A stretch of 64,000 bases of DNA from Octadecabacter sp. B2R22 (GCF_018861045.1 NZ_JAHKQJ010000007.1:434001-498000); one strand, 5' to 3'; shown: positions 24,584-33,932, counted from the first letter of the stretch. The notes: a model not told the origin generated them from the sequence alone. Numbers and translations: made by a program.

Positions 24584-26469
24584 TTGGATGTCGCTTTCTT
24601 GGGCGCGACGGTACTTTTGGTCGCTGGTTTCTTGGCGGTCGTTTTGGCAGTGCTTGTGGTCTTTGCAGCGGTTTTCGTCGCAGACTTCTTTGCCGTCGTC
24701 GATTTTGCAGCTGCTGTTTTAGTCGTGGTGGCTTTCGCTGCTGTGGACTTGGTCGTCGTCGCCTTGGAGGCCGCAGGCTTAGCCGGTGTTTTGCGCCGCG
24801 AGGTGGTGCTTGGCTTCTTCGCAGGTGTTTTACGAGCAGCCGGTTTCTTGGCCGCTGGTTTCTTCGCTGCCGGCTTTTTCGGTGCGGGCTTCTTTGGGGC
24901 CGGTTTCTTTGCTGCCACATCAGTTGGAACTGGAACCGTATCCTGCGGGCTTTCGATTGTGGTAGACGCCTCAACCGTTGAGGCCGCGACGATCTTGTCA
25001 ATCGACGGGGCAGGTTGGTCGAGGTCGATCGTTGCAGTACTAGGGGCTTCGCTCACAGGCTTGGGTGCAGCTGCCATTGCTTTTCGCGCGGCTTCGGCCT
25101 TTGCGATAAGGCGTGCACTGGACGCGTCATTCGGGTCCGCAGCTTGGGCGGCCAATGCGATCTTTTGGGTGCGTTCATTCATCAATGGCACGCCAAGTCC
25201 CGCCGCCGCATCGGTATTCAGAAACGGATTGTCCAGCGTGTCCCCTTTGGACGACTTATCCTTCAACTGGTGCGCATCGAGCTTCTCTTCCGCGTTTTCG
25301 CCAGCCGCTTCAAGCAACGCTTTACGCGTATCGCCCTTTTTGGCGGTCTGGGTCTGAGCGATCATCTTGGCGATCTTTTTGTCCGGAATGCCTGCGGCTT
25401 GCAGTTCTTTGACCTTTTGCTGCCATTCTTTTGGCAGGTGCTGGACGAACAGAACCTCATCGAGCTTATCAAGCGGAACTTCGGATGCTTCTTTCAGATC
25501 CTTCAGCCATTGGTCGTATTCACCGGATGTCCGCAGCATTTCAACGCGATTAGCGTGAAATTCTAGTGCTTTGTCCTGTAGCTCGCGCATGATCGGATCA
25601 GAAAGGATTTGCGCCATTTTCTTTTTGGTGCCGCGCGCGTGGCGGGTCACGTTCATGTGCTCTTCTTCGTTGCGATCAAACAAAGCAAAGTAGGCGGCGT
25701 TATATTTGTCTTCTTTGTTGTTTACGTTGCCCCGCACGCGGCGCAGCAAATAAGCCTCATAGGACTTAACAGCGTAATGGTTCAGTTCGGCCCATTTGTA
25801 GCCAAGTGTAGGCTTGGTAGAGCGCCAGCCTGACAGCGAAAACTCGTCAGGCATCGGATTGCCGGACCCGTTCAGCCATTTTTGATCAAATAAAAGTTTA
25901 GCGTTTGCAGGTTCTTGCTTGGCTTTCTTAATGTGCGGACGGTGGATGCCCAGCTTAATGTCGCGGTAGGGTTTGAAGATCGTCTTCACGCCCCAACCCT
26001 TTTTGAACATGTCAGGGGCCGCGCGGGTGTAGTTCTCGATCACCAGACCGGGGTTCCAGTCGGTGATGTCATTGGCCCCAAAGAACCGCCAGGTGATCGC
26101 CATGGCATCAGCGTCTTCATCCATCCTTTCAACAAGGTCACTGACCCAGCCGCGCCCGACCTTAACGGACAGGAATTCATCGGCATCCATCGTCAGGATC
26201 CATTCGGAATCCATGACTTCGTCGTTCTTGGTGGCCAGCATCAGCGCGTTTGGTTGCGGCTTCTTGTCTTCGGGGACTTCGTTTTCAAAGTGCTGAACCC
26301 AACCCAATTCTTGCAGGCGGACCAACATCTTATCCGTGCCATCACCGCAGTTGTTGGTGTAAACGCAGATATTATCGAAACCGATATGTTTGTGGTAGGC
26401 GACCCATTCGACAAGTGAATGGCCTTCATCCTTCATCATAGAAAGGATGGTGTACGTATGTTTGGCCAT
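24580..26469 (-). CDS. Glycosyltransferase family 2-like protein fused to a histone-H1-like Lys/Ala/Pro-rich tail
   Basis: A 629-residue protein in three parts. Residues 1-300 are a Glyco_tranf_2_4 domain (TILSMMKDEGHSLVEWVAYH, CVYTNNCGDGTDKML, WILTMDADEFLSV with the DxD, and NHYAVKSYEAYLLRRVRGN). About 330-515 is a charged helical linker containing an AAGIPDKKIAKMI motif. Residues 519-629 are an extremely basic, low-complexity tail of Lys, Ala, Pro and Thr with repeated AKKPAAKKP words, like bacterial histone H1-like proteins. First gene of the operon with a second glycosyltransferase and a sulfotransferase. The frame is continuous, so the fusion is not an obvious frameshift artefact. Confidence 0.85.
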   Translation of the reverse strand: MAKHTYTILSMMKDEGHSLVEWVAYHKHIGFDNICVYTNNCGDGTDKMLVRLQELGWVQHFENEVPEDKKPQPNALMLATKNDEVMDSEWILTMDADEFLSVKVGRGWVSDLVERMDEDADAMAITWRFFGANDITDWNPGLVIENYTRAAPDMFKKGWGVKTIFKPYRDIKLGIHRPHIKKAKQEPANAKLLFDQKWLNGSGNPMPDEFSLSGWRSTKPTLGYKWAELNHYAVKSYEAYLLRRVRGNVNNKEDKYNAAYFALFDRNEEEHMNVTRHARGTKKKMAQILSDPIMRELQDKALEFHANRVEMLRTSGEYDQWLKDLKEASEVPLDKLDEVLFVQHLPKEWQQKVKELQAAGIPDKKIAKMIAQTQTAKKGDTRKALLEAAGENAEEKLDAHQLKDKSSKGDTLDNPFLNTDAAAGLGVPLMNERTQKIALAAQAADPNDASSARLIAKAEAARKAMAAAPKPVSEAPSTATIDLDQPAPSIDKIVAASTVEASTTIESPQDTVPVPTDVAAKKPAPKKPAPKKPAAKKPAAKKPAARKTPAKKPSTTSRRKTPAKPAASKATTTKSTAAKATTTKTAAAKSTTAKKSATKTAAKTTSTAKTTAKKPATKSTVAPKKATSK

Positions 26470-26706
26470 TAGATGCGGCCCCGCTGGTTAGAATTCACAA
26501 TATACCTGCTCTCGTTGCGCAATTTCCGCGCTGGTGCCGATTTTTCCGGCCTTAAGCCGTAGCATAGCGACCTTACCCCTCAAGTCCACTGTCGCTAAGG
26601 GGGAAACAATGCCAAATGCGACCATTTTGATGCAAACAACCTTGACGTTCGCGCTCCAACAGCTTTGTTACGGGGCAGACAAAGATTTTTACCAAAGAGG
26701 TTACAG

Positions 26707-27306
26707 ATGGCTTTCGAACTTCCAGATCTTCCCTACGCTCACGATGCACTTGCCGACAAAGGCATGTCCGCTGAAACGATGGAATACCACCACGACCTGC
26801 ACCACAACGCTTATGTCACGAACGGCAACAAGGCGATTGAAGGAACAGAATGGGCTGGCAAATCCCTCGAAGAAATCATCGTAGGCACATATGATGCATC
26901 TGCTGTTGCGCAGAACGGCATCTTCAACAACATCTCCCAGCTTTGGAACCACAACCAGTTTTGGGAAATGATGGGCCCGGGCGCGTCTCCCATGCCATCC
27001 GAGCTGGAAGCAGCCATCAAAGAGAGCTTTGGCTCCGTTGATGATTTCAAATCCCAGTTTTCCGCAGCAGGCGCGGGCCAGTTCGGTTCCGGTTGGGCAT
27101 GGCTTGTGAAAAACGCTGACGGGTCATTGGCTGTTACCAAGACTGAAAACGGCGTGAACCCACTGTGCTTTGGTCAGACTGCATTGCTGGGCTGTGATGT
27201 TTGGGAACATTCCTACTACATCGACTTCCGCAACGCGCGTCCTAAGTACCTCACAAACTTCCTCGACAACCTTGTGAACTGGGAAAACGTCGCATCCCGC
27301 ATGTGA
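26707..27306 (+). CDS. sodB: Superoxide dismutase [Fe]
   Basis: A 199-residue cytoplasmic Fe/Mn-type superoxide dismutase. Metal ligands are His28 (METMEYHHDLHHNAY region), the His in QLWNHNQFW, and Asp and His in CDVWEHSYYIDFRN. Iron specificity is inferred from overall similarity to SodB. Start at ATG 26707 follows AAAGAGG; longer in-frame starts exist. The 237-bp upstream gap shared with the divergent glycosyltransferase operon shows no convincing gene; TTGACG at 26642 is a possible -35 element. Confidence 0.95.
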   Translation: MAFELPDLPYAHDALADKGMSAETMEYHHDLHHNAYVTNGNKAIEGTEWAGKSLEEIIVGTYDASAVAQNGIFNNISQLWNHNQFWEMMGPGASPMPSELEAAIKESFGSVDDFKSQFSAAGAGQFGSGWAWLVKNADGSLAVTKTENGVNPLCFGQTALLGCDVWEHSYYIDFRNARPKYLTNFLDNLVNWENVASRM

Positions 27307-27330
27307 TAAGATGAAGACCAGAATAACGAA

Positions 27331-27357
27331 AGGCCCGCCCGTTTGGCGGGCCTTTTT
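27331..27357 (+). terminator. Intrinsic terminator of sodB
   Basis: A 9-bp stem (AGGCCCGCC / GGCGGGCCT) with loop CGTTT is followed by five T. It lies 25 nt after the sodB stop. Confidence 0.92.
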
Positions 27358-27666
27358 GCGTTTGGAGAATGGCCGCTATATGGACAGGTTAGCTTTCGCC
27401 GCGGCTACTCTAAGGGGCGCTTTCGGGTTTTCCTATACCACCGTCCGATTGCAGAGGGAGACCAAGTATGCTCGAGCATGCCATTGGCTGTTTGACTTTG
27501 CGAACACATTGGCACGGGCAAAAGGGCAATGAAACGTTTCCATGAGATTAAGTCAGGACGTGTTTTCTATGGCTCAAAATGGCACGTTATCGCGTTGAAC
27601 CTAATCAAAAAGTTCTTTGCTAGCATACGTGACCTGATGCTCAAATACTTTGGCCTGAGCCACGCG
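27358..27666. other. Noncoding gap between sodB and the decarboxylase
   Basis: About 310 bp between the sodB terminator and the convergent decarboxylase stop. Two short overlapping plus-strand frames exist but lack ribosome sites, conserved motifs or family-like composition. I see no RNA gene or clear repeat. Confidence 0.4.
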
Positions 27667-29085
27667 TTATCTGTGGCGTCGGACAGCAGCTTCAACGGCG
27701 AGGATCGCGTGACGAATATCCTCGGATGTTGTGCGATGATTGACCAAGGCCGCACGGAGACAAGCCTTACCTTTGATGACGGTCGTCGAGAACACTGCAT
27801 CACCAGACAGTTGAAGCTCGGCTGCGATTTCGTTCACGTCTCCATAGGCGACATAGAAACAACAAACATTAGAAGCGACGGGAAATGAAAGGTCCAACAC
27901 ATCCGACGTCTCGACCAGTTCGGCCATCAACGCGGTTTGCTTGCAGTTATCAGAAATGGATGCGGAGAAGGCTTGTGTTCCGATCGATTTTATCGCGGTC
28001 CAGACCTTAAGTGCGCGAAATCCGCGCGACAGTTCCAGCCCATAATCGCAGAACCATAGATCGCCTCCTCCCAGCCCTTCTTTTTGCTGTTCAAGGTAGT
28101 TGGGGCGTGACGTAAACGTGTCAAAGTGCAGGGTGCGATCATAGATCATGCAGGCCCCGCAGTCGTAAGGAACGGACATCCATTTGTGAAAGTCACAAGA
28201 AATCGAGTTTGCCCGTTCCATCCCGTCTACAAGCTGCGCCCAAGGATGATCCGCAAGACGCGTCCAAAATCCAAAGGCGGCGTCCACGTGAAGCCAGACA
28301 TCTTGATCCGCACAAAAATCCGCAATCTCGTTCAAATTGTCAAATGAACCTGTGTTAACCGAGCCCGCTGTGCCAATCACCGCCAAAGGAACGCGACCCA
28401 CGGATCTGTCTTCTTCAACAGCGCGTTTCAATGACGCAATATCCATTTTCATATCATCGTCAGTATCGACAACATGGATTGAATTTGTCCCGTAACCCAT
28501 GGCCTCAAGCGCCTTACCGATACACGAATGGGTCCCCCGGCGCACATAGACGGCAACCCTTGGGAGCTCCTGAATGCCGGTCTTTCGAACATCATGACCA
28601 AATCGATGATTGCGCGCTGCGGTCAAGGCTAAGATCGTCGCTTGCGACGTGCCGGTTGTCAGTATGGCAGATGCGTTCTCGGGCAATCCCGAAACTCCAA
28701 GTAGCCAATCCAACGTGGCCCGCTCGACCTCGATAGCACCATGATCGCGGCCACCGCAGTTGCTGTTCATTGTGGCGGCAACCAACTCGGCCCCAACAGA
28801 AACGGGCAGTCCGGCCCCATGCACCCAACCAAAGAAACGTGGATGCGTGTTGCCTGTTGCGTAGGGCATGATGTCGTCGGTCAGCTGCGCGAATGCCTGT
28901 TTAGGGCCGACGCCAATGGCCTCGGGTGTCAAGGAGAGGCAGGTCGCAAGATTGTCGGGCTTAGGTTGCCACGGAAAATCTCTCGCGCTTTTCATTCGCG
29001 TTAAGCACTGATCCATCAACTTGTGCATCTCAAGGCTGAAATCATCCCAGTCATTCGGGTCCAGATGTGTTCCTTCTGAAGTCAT
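27667..29085 (-). CDS. Group II pyridoxal-phosphate-dependent decarboxylase
   Basis: A 472-residue aromatic-L-amino-acid/glutamate decarboxylase-type enzyme. It shows GNTHPRFFGWVHGAG and ILTTGTSQATILALTAARN (PLP phosphate region), WLHVDAAFGFW with the Asp that contacts the pyridine nitrogen, and the Schiff-base lysine in SISCDFHKWMSVPYDCG. Family members decarboxylate tyrosine, DOPA, tryptophan, 2,4-diaminobutyrate or glutamate, and the substrate is not evident. AGGGATC precedes the ATG. Stand-alone gene. Confidence 0.9.
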   Translation of the reverse strand: MTSEGTHLDPNDWDDFSLEMHKLMDQCLTRMKSARDFPWQPKPDNLATCLSLTPEAIGVGPKQAFAQLTDDIMPYATGNTHPRFFGWVHGAGLPVSVGAELVAATMNSNCGGRDHGAIEVERATLDWLLGVSGLPENASAILTTGTSQATILALTAARNHRFGHDVRKTGIQELPRVAVYVRRGTHSCIGKALEAMGYGTNSIHVVDTDDDMKMDIASLKRAVEEDRSVGRVPLAVIGTAGSVNTGSFDNLNEIADFCADQDVWLHVDAAFGFWTRLADHPWAQLVDGMERANSISCDFHKWMSVPYDCGACMIYDRTLHFDTFTSRPNYLEQQKEGLGGGDLWFCDYGLELSRGFRALKVWTAIKSIGTQAFSASISDNCKQTALMAELVETSDVLDLSFPVASNVCCFYVAYGDVNEIAAELQLSGDAVFSTTVIKGKACLRAALVNHRTTSEDIRHAILAVEAAVRRHR

Positions 29086-29268
29086 AGCAAGATCCCTTTT
29101 TTGACGGATGGTCTTGAGGGGCTTTAGGGCATCACGGGTCTGAGATTCAAGCCGCTTTAGGGTTAAGGTCTTCCAATAGCATGCTTCGATTTAATCTGCT
29201 GCACACCTTAATGAAAAACCGCTTTTCTCTGGAAGGCTGTCTCCATAAGAGCGGACTTTGGTGCAGAC

Positions 29269-29313
29269 CACAGCATCCATCACAATGGGCTCAAAGCTGC
29301 CGTTCGCTGCGGT
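29269..29313. repeat. Degenerate intergenic repeat, copy D
   Basis: It reads CAGCATCCATCAC, then GGGCTCAAAGCTGCCGTTCGCTGCGG, matching the order of words in copies B and C with several substitutions. It lies in the 255-bp gap between the decarboxylase and the LOG-family gene; GCGGACTTTGGTGCA just upstream resembles copy A. Confidence 0.6.
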
Positions 29314-29340
29314 TGGCTTGGGGCGCTTATGTCACGCGCC

Positions 29341-29901
29341 TTAAGGGCGGGCGTGATCAGCCAGCAACTCAGCCAAAGCGTTGACATCGGGCACAATTGT
29401 CAGGAACTCCAACAGGCTGGCATCTGCAAAACCTTGGTCGACAATTTGGTCCAGCAACGCCAGCAGGCTGTCCCAATATCCGTTGGTGTTCAGGATAAAC
29501 ACAGGCTTGTCGTGCAGGCCTAGCTGACGCCATGTCAGGGCCTCGAACAGTTCATCAAGGCTGCCAGCGCCGCCGGGTAAAACCACCACGGCCTGTGCAT
29601 TCATCAGCATGACCTTTTTGCGTTCGTGCATGGTCTCGGTGATGATGAAGGTCGTCAGGTCTGTCTTGCCGACTTCCCAGTCCATCAGGTGTTGGGGGAT
29701 GACGCCAAACGTATCGCCGCCACCCGCCTGTGCCGCACGGGCAACGCGGCCCATAAGGCCGACGTCGCCTGCGCCATAGACCAATCTCCAGCCTTTGGCG
29801 GCCAGCATCGCGCCTACATCTTCGGCGGCTTCGGCATAGGCCGGATCAGCGCCATCGCGTGATCCACAGTAAACACAAACGGAAAAAGGTAATGCGGCCA
29901 C
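29341..29901 (-). CDS. LOG-family protein (TIGR00730 Rossmann fold)
   Basis: A 186-residue nucleotide-processing protein. It has VCVYCGSRDGADPAYAEAA, YGAGDVGLMGRVARAA, and the LOG signature VVLPGGAGSLDELFEALTW. Homologues hydrolyse cytokinin riboside or nucleoside 5'-monophosphates to the base and ribose 5-phosphate; in most bacteria the physiological role is nucleotide salvage or unknown. The family motif is usually PGGxGT, here PGGAGS, a conservative change. Confidence 0.9.
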   Translation of the reverse strand: MAALPFSVCVYCGSRDGADPAYAEAAEDVGAMLAAKGWRLVYGAGDVGLMGRVARAAQAGGGDTFGVIPQHLMDWEVGKTDLTTFIITETMHERKKVMLMNAQAVVVLPGGAGSLDELFEALTWRQLGLHDKPVFILNTNGYWDSLLALLDQIVDQGFADASLLEFLTIVPDVNALAELLADHARP

Positions 29902-29999
29902 AGAATAGCTCCAGTCACGTTTAACGGATGCTGCGCACAGCAGCTTTGACCCGTGATAGCTGCGTTGCTAGTGTCTGCCAACGGGTGGGGAGAATTTTC

Positions 30000-31313
30000 G
30001 TGCAGACTAAGACACTTTCAATTGTTGGCGGCGGGGCTGTCGTTGTTGCAATCGCAGTGGCGATCTATTTGCGGCCACTGCCGGATTTGGCCACAGCCGA
30101 TCAAGACGACGTTGTGGAACAAATGCCAGTAACAGAGGTTCCCGTTGCCCAAAACAGTGCTGATCCAACCGAACAAGATGTTCAGCCGGCACCTGAGCCT
30201 GAAGTTTCTGCAACCGATGATGTGGCTGTTGAAGCCGATGATGCGGTAGTTGAAACCGATGGCGATGTCGTTGAGGTAGCGCCTGTACGCGCGCCAGAAC
30301 TTACGGATCGGCGTTTCGAAGCGGACGGTAGTCTGTTGGTGTCGGGGGTGTCCGAACCAAACAAACCCGTCGCCATCTTGATTGACGGAACGGAGTTCGT
30401 ACGGGCGGATGCAGACGCGGATGGGGCCTTTGTTGTGATTGGTTTCATCGGGTATTCCGAAACCCCAAGGGTGATGGAACTCCAAAGCGATCCTGACGGT
30501 GCTGCACGTCTCGCTGACCGCAGGTTCATTCTGGATGCAAACCCCGCACCGATAGAAACTGCGGCTGCGGATGTAACGGCAGTAGCAACACCGGAACCAG
30601 CGCCGGAAACGACGGATGAGACCACAAGCGAGCCCGAGCAATTTCCTGAGCCTTCAGAAGCTGAGCCTGAGCTTCCCGAACCCGCGGAGGCAGTTTTAGT
30701 CGAGGAAGACGAGCAACCCGAGACGGTCACACCCGCGGCCCCTGTGGTCTTAGCCTTAACCGAAGACGGTGTGGACGTTGTACAGCCGGCAATCGCATCT
30801 AACAGCCCGCCCGAGGTCATGTCCTCGGTCGCTTTGGATGCGATCACCTATGACCCCGACGGCGAAGTCGTGTTGCAAGGACGTGCCGTTGGGGACGGGT
30901 TCGTTCAGTTCTATGTCGACAACGCGCCCATAAGCCGTTTGCCGGTAGATGCCGATGGCGGCTGGCGCGGGGATCTGCCGGACGTTGATACTGGCGTATA
31001 TACTTTGCGGATTGACGAATTGGACGCTCAGGGCGCTGTCGTAAGCCGCATCGAAACACCGTTCCTGCGCGAAGCCCCCGAAGACGTCGTTGAGGCCATG
31101 GCGGCGGACGTCGCAAACCCAGACTTCACGGTCGCAACGCGAACCGTGCAACCGGGGGCCACGTTATGGGCCATTGCCGAAGAACGCTACGGCAGCGGGG
31201 TGCTATATGTGAAGGTCTTTGAGGCCAACCGAGAGAGCATCCGCGACCCGAACCTTATCTATCCGGGGCAAGTCTTTACGATGCCACGCGACGACGCGGG
31301 AAATGGAAATTGA
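30000..31313 (+). CDS. Membrane-anchored acidic protein with C-terminal LysM domain
   Basis: A 437-residue envelope protein. A GTG start at 30000 is chosen because GGGGAGA lies about 8 nt upstream and the N-terminal anchor [18 protein letters not shown] follows at once. Residues about 35-100 and 200-260 are Glu/Asp/Pro/Ala-rich and probably unstructured. Two Ig-like modules ([20 protein letters not shown] and [19 protein letters not shown]) flank them. The C-terminal LysM reads [18 protein letters not shown] and [16 protein letters not shown], so it likely binds peptidoglycan. Its TGA overlaps the next start. Confidence 0.85.
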   Translation: MQTKTLSIVGGGAVVVAIAVAIYLRPLPDLATADQDDVVEQMPVTEVPVAQNSADPTEQDVQPAPEPEVSATDDVAVEADDAVVETDGDVVEVAPVRAPELTDRRFEADGSLLVSGVSEPNKPVAILIDGTEFVRADADADGAFVVIGFIGYSETPRVMELQSDPDGAARLADRRFILDANPAPIETAAADVTAVATPEPAPETTDETTSEPEQFPEPSEAEPELPEPAEAVLVEEDEQPETVTPAAPVVLALTEDGVDVVQPAIASNSPPEVMSSVALDAITYDPDGEVVLQGRAVGDGFVQFYVDNAPISRLPVDADGGWRGDLPDVDTGVYTLRIDELDAQGAVVSRIETPFLREAPEDVVEAMAADVANPDFTVATRTVQPGATLWAIAEERYGSGVLYVKVFEANRESIRDPNLIYPGQVFTMPRDDAGNGN

Positions 31314-32290
31314 TAAAGTATAACAATGTTTTACAGCATGCTCTTGAGTGGTCCAGGTCGGGTCAAAACGTTGCCGTAGCGACTGTTCTCGAGACTTGGG
31401 GCTCAGCTCTTTGCGGGGCCGGAAGCCAGTTGGTGATCCGTGAAGATGGACACATGATGGGATCGGTCTCTGGCGGCTGTGTCGAAGGCGCTGTCGTCAC
31501 CGAGGCGCTGGATGCGCTGGAGGACGGCGCGGCTCGAATGCTGGAATACGGCGTCAGTGACGAGGACGCCTTTGCCGTAGGGTTGGCCTGCGGTGGCCGG
31601 GTGAAAATCTTGGTCGAACCCGTTGGCGGAACAGGACAAGGAGCTATGCCATTGGACGTCCTCGAAGACCTTGGCACAGCGATCAATACCCGTCTGCCTG
31701 TCGGTTATGTCGCCGATCTGAACAGTGGCGCGCGGTCTTTGGTCGGACCGGAACGTTTTCCCGATCGGTTCAAATCAAACCGCTCGGGGCTGGAGGAGGG
31801 CGACAAGACATTTGTCGCCATTCACAACCCACCGCTTCGGGTGTTTGTGGTGGGGGGCGTTCACATCGCGCAACACTTGGTTCCAATGGCAAAGTCCTGC
31901 GGCTTTGATGTTGTGTTGATCGACCCGCGCCCCGCGTTCGCATCCGCTGTCAGGTTTCCAGATGTCGCGCTAAGCGACGATTGGCCTGACGCGGCACTTC
32001 ACGCGGCGCAATTGGACAGCCGCAGTGCTGTCGTAACGCTAACCCACGATTCCAAATTAGATGACCCCGCGATTAAGGCCGCTTTAAGAACTGATGTGTT
32101 TTACCTCGGATGCTTGGGCTCGACACGGACCCATGCAAAACGAGTGGAACGCCTGAAGGAGGCCGGGTTTGATGACGATGATATTGCACGAATTCATGCG
32201 CCGATTGGGCTGGACCTCGGTGGTCGCGCACCCGCAGAGATCGCGGTGAGCATTATGGCCGAAATCACGCAAATTCTGCATAAGGGTTAA
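31310..32290 (+). CDS. XdhC-family molybdenum-cofactor sulfuration/insertion protein
   Basis: A 326-residue protein with both XdhC/CoxI (about 20-100: [46 protein letters not shown]) and the C-terminal Rossmann XdhC_C domain ([35 protein letters not shown]). Such proteins bind the molybdenum cofactor and help load xanthine or CO dehydrogenase-type enzymes. The apparent start is TTG in a TTGA overlap with the LysM gene stop; no other start precedes the conserved region. Confidence 0.88.
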   Translation: MIKYNNVLQHALEWSRSGQNVAVATVLETWGSALCGAGSQLVIREDGHMMGSVSGGCVEGAVVTEALDALEDGAARMLEYGVSDEDAFAVGLACGGRVKILVEPVGGTGQGAMPLDVLEDLGTAINTRLPVGYVADLNSGARSLVGPERFPDRFKSNRSGLEEGDKTFVAIHNPPLRVFVVGGVHIAQHLVPMAKSCGFDVVLIDPRPAFASAVRFPDVALSDDWPDAALHAAQLDSRSAVVTLTHDSKLDDPAIKAALRTDVFYLGCLGSTRTHAKRVERLKEAGFDDDDIARIHAPIGLDLGGRAPAEIAVSIMAEITQILHKG

Positions 32291-32293
32291 GTC

Positions 32294-33283
32294 ATGAGGT
32301 TTGGAGATGTTCCATTGGCCGAAGCCGCTGGCGCGATTTTGGCGCATGGCGTCCCCATAGCTAGTCTGAGCAAAGGAATCGTTCTTGGGGACGGGCATCT
32401 GGAAACTCTTGCGGCCTTCGGTTTGCACAGGGTCTCAGTTGTCCGACGGGACGACGACGACATCCCCGAAAACGACGCCGCGTGCCGACTGGCTGAGGCG
32501 CTGGTGCCAAATCCTGACCGTGCAGGTCTTTATCTAAGTAAGGTGAATCAGGGAACCATCACCATCCGCGCCCATCGCGCAGGCCTGCTTGAACTTGACG
32601 CCAAGCGGCTCACTGCGCTGAACCGAATTGAACCACGTATTGCGCTGGCCACACTGCCAAAATTGCATCGGGTGTCGGCTGGTGTGGTTGTCGCCAATAT
32701 CAGTGTCATGTCCTACGGGGTGCGCAGGGACAGTTTGGATCAGGCGTGTGATGCCGTGGCGGGCACGACGCCAGCCATGAAAGTCCGTCCGGCAGAACTG
32801 ACGCGGGCCACATTGATTGAAACCCATCATGCGGGCGCGCGCCATCATCCCAATGGTCGCCGCTCCCTTGATGAAAGGTTGGATCGCCTTGGATGCTCCC
32901 TGCAGGAGGTTGTTGACATCCCGCACGATACCCCCGCCGCAATTACCGACGCATTGACCCGGGCAAAAGGGGAGGTGATCTTTCTTTTGACGGCCGCAGC
33001 GACCTTGGATGAACATGACGTTGCCCCTAGCGCACTGCGCGCCGCAGGTGGAGAGGTTCTGCATTTTGGAATGCCGGTAAACCCCGGTCATCTTTTGTTC
33101 ACGGGCCACATCCGTGATGTGCCAGTTATCGGTTTGCCGACATGCGCGCGTGCTCTTGGGGTGAGCGGCGCTGATTTTGTATTAGAACGGATACTGTGCG
33201 GTTTGCCCTGCAACGGCGACGTGATTGCCGCAATGGGGGTTGGCGGCCTGCTGAGCACCATGCCCGAGATCAACAACGACTAA
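32294..33283 (+). CDS. Molybdopterin-binding (MoeA/MogA-like) protein
   Basis: A 329-residue protein. The N-terminal part contains LGDGHLETLAAFGLHRVSVVR, resembling the MoeA-linked region of proteins that accompany xanthine or CO dehydrogenase. The C-terminal half is a MoCF-biosynthesis fold (ISVMSYGVRRDS, LLTAAATLDEHDVAPSALRAAG, VIGLPTCARALG, GVGGLL). Starts 3 bp after the XdhC gene stop, so the two are co-transcribed. Likely role is cytidylation or handling of molybdopterin for a hydroxylase encoded elsewhere. Confidence 0.8.
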   Translation: MRFGDVPLAEAAGAILAHGVPIASLSKGIVLGDGHLETLAAFGLHRVSVVRRDDDDIPENDAACRLAEALVPNPDRAGLYLSKVNQGTITIRAHRAGLLELDAKRLTALNRIEPRIALATLPKLHRVSAGVVVANISVMSYGVRRDSLDQACDAVAGTTPAMKVRPAELTRATLIETHHAGARHHPNGRRSLDERLDRLGCSLQEVVDIPHDTPAAITDALTRAKGEVIFLLTAAATLDEHDVAPSALRAAGGEVLHFGMPVNPGHLLFTGHIRDVPVIGLPTCARALGVSGADFVLERILCGLPCNGDVIAAMGVGGLLSTMPEINND

Positions 33284-33309
33284 GCCCGACGAAGAACCAA
33301 TCGCAAACG

Positions 33310-33341
33310 AAAAGAGCGCCGAACAACAAAGTGCGGCGCTC
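33310..33341 (-). terminator. Intrinsic terminator of infC
   Basis: An 8-bp stem (GAGCGCCG / CGGCGCTC) with a 12-nt loop; on the minus strand it is followed by TTTT. It lies about 40 bp after the infC stop, between convergent genes. Confidence 0.7.
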
Positions 33342-33380
33342 TCGAAATTGATCTGGTTCGAATTCGAACGGGGAGGCGTC

Positions 33381-33932
33381 TTAGCCTTTTTGCGGCAACG
33401 GTCCGATGATCATAACCATCTGGCGACCTTCCATTTTCGGGAAGTTCTCGATCTTACCGTGTTCTTTGGTGTCTTCTGCAACACGTTCCAGTAACTCACG
33501 GCCAAGGTTCTGGTGAGCCATTTCACGACCACGGAAGCGCAGGGTAATCTTTACCTTGTCGCCGTTATCCAAAAACTTGAACACATTGCGCATTTTGACG
33601 TCGTAGTCATTGGTATCTGTGTTTGGCCGGAATTTGACCTCTTTGATCTCAATGATCTTTTGTTTCTTGCGCGCTTCGGCTTCGCGTTTTTGGGTTTCGT
33701 ATTTGAATTTCCCAAAGTCCATGATTTTACACACGGGCGGCGATGCGTTCGGAGAGATCTCGACCAGGTCCAAGCCTGCTTCGTCGGCCATTACCATGGC
33801 GCGTTCGGGCGTAACAACGCCGACATTTTCACCCTCAGCGCCAATCAGGCGGATTTCGGATGCACGGATGCGATCATTGATACGAGGGCCGGTGTCGCGC
33901 TGTGGCGGCGCATTATGAGGTCTGCGGGCTAT
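33381..33932 (-). CDS. infC: Translation initiation factor IF-3, apparent AUA start
   Basis: A 183-residue IF-3. The N-terminal domain reads [33 protein letters not shown] and the hallmark [18 protein letters not shown]; the linker [18 protein letters not shown] and C-terminal domain [19 protein letters not shown] follow. The frame continues upstream of the first ATG with fully conserved IF-3 sequence to an ATA codon at 33932, preceded by AAGGA at optimal distance. No ATG, GTG or TTG occurs between there and an in-frame TAG. IF-3 autoregulates by rejecting non-canonical starts, as with AUU in Escherichia coli, so AUA fits. Confidence 0.92.
   Translation of the reverse strand: MARRPHNAPPQRDTGPRINDRIRASEIRLIGAEGENVGVVTPERAMVMADEAGLDLVEISPNASPPVCKIMDFGKFKYETQKREAEARKKQKIIEIKEVKFRPNTDTNDYDVKMRNVFKFLDNGDKVKITLRFRGREMAHQNLGRELLERVAEDTKEHGKIENFPKMEGRQMVMIIGPLPQKG

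Noticed and set aside
24541-25357. Cys/Gly/Phe-rich and Ala/Val-rich plus-strand frames opposite the glycosyltransferase tail
   Set aside because: They are antisense products of the low-complexity Lys/Ala codons; no ribosome site and no plausible fold.
26534-26884. Frame of 116 codons upstream of and overlapping sodB in another frame
   Set aside because: It is inconsistent with the clear sodB start at 26707 and shows no protein-like character.
27311-27888. Two short plus-strand frames downstream of sodB
   Set aside because: The first overlaps the sodB terminator, the second overlaps the decarboxylase end; neither has a ribosome site or recognisable motif.
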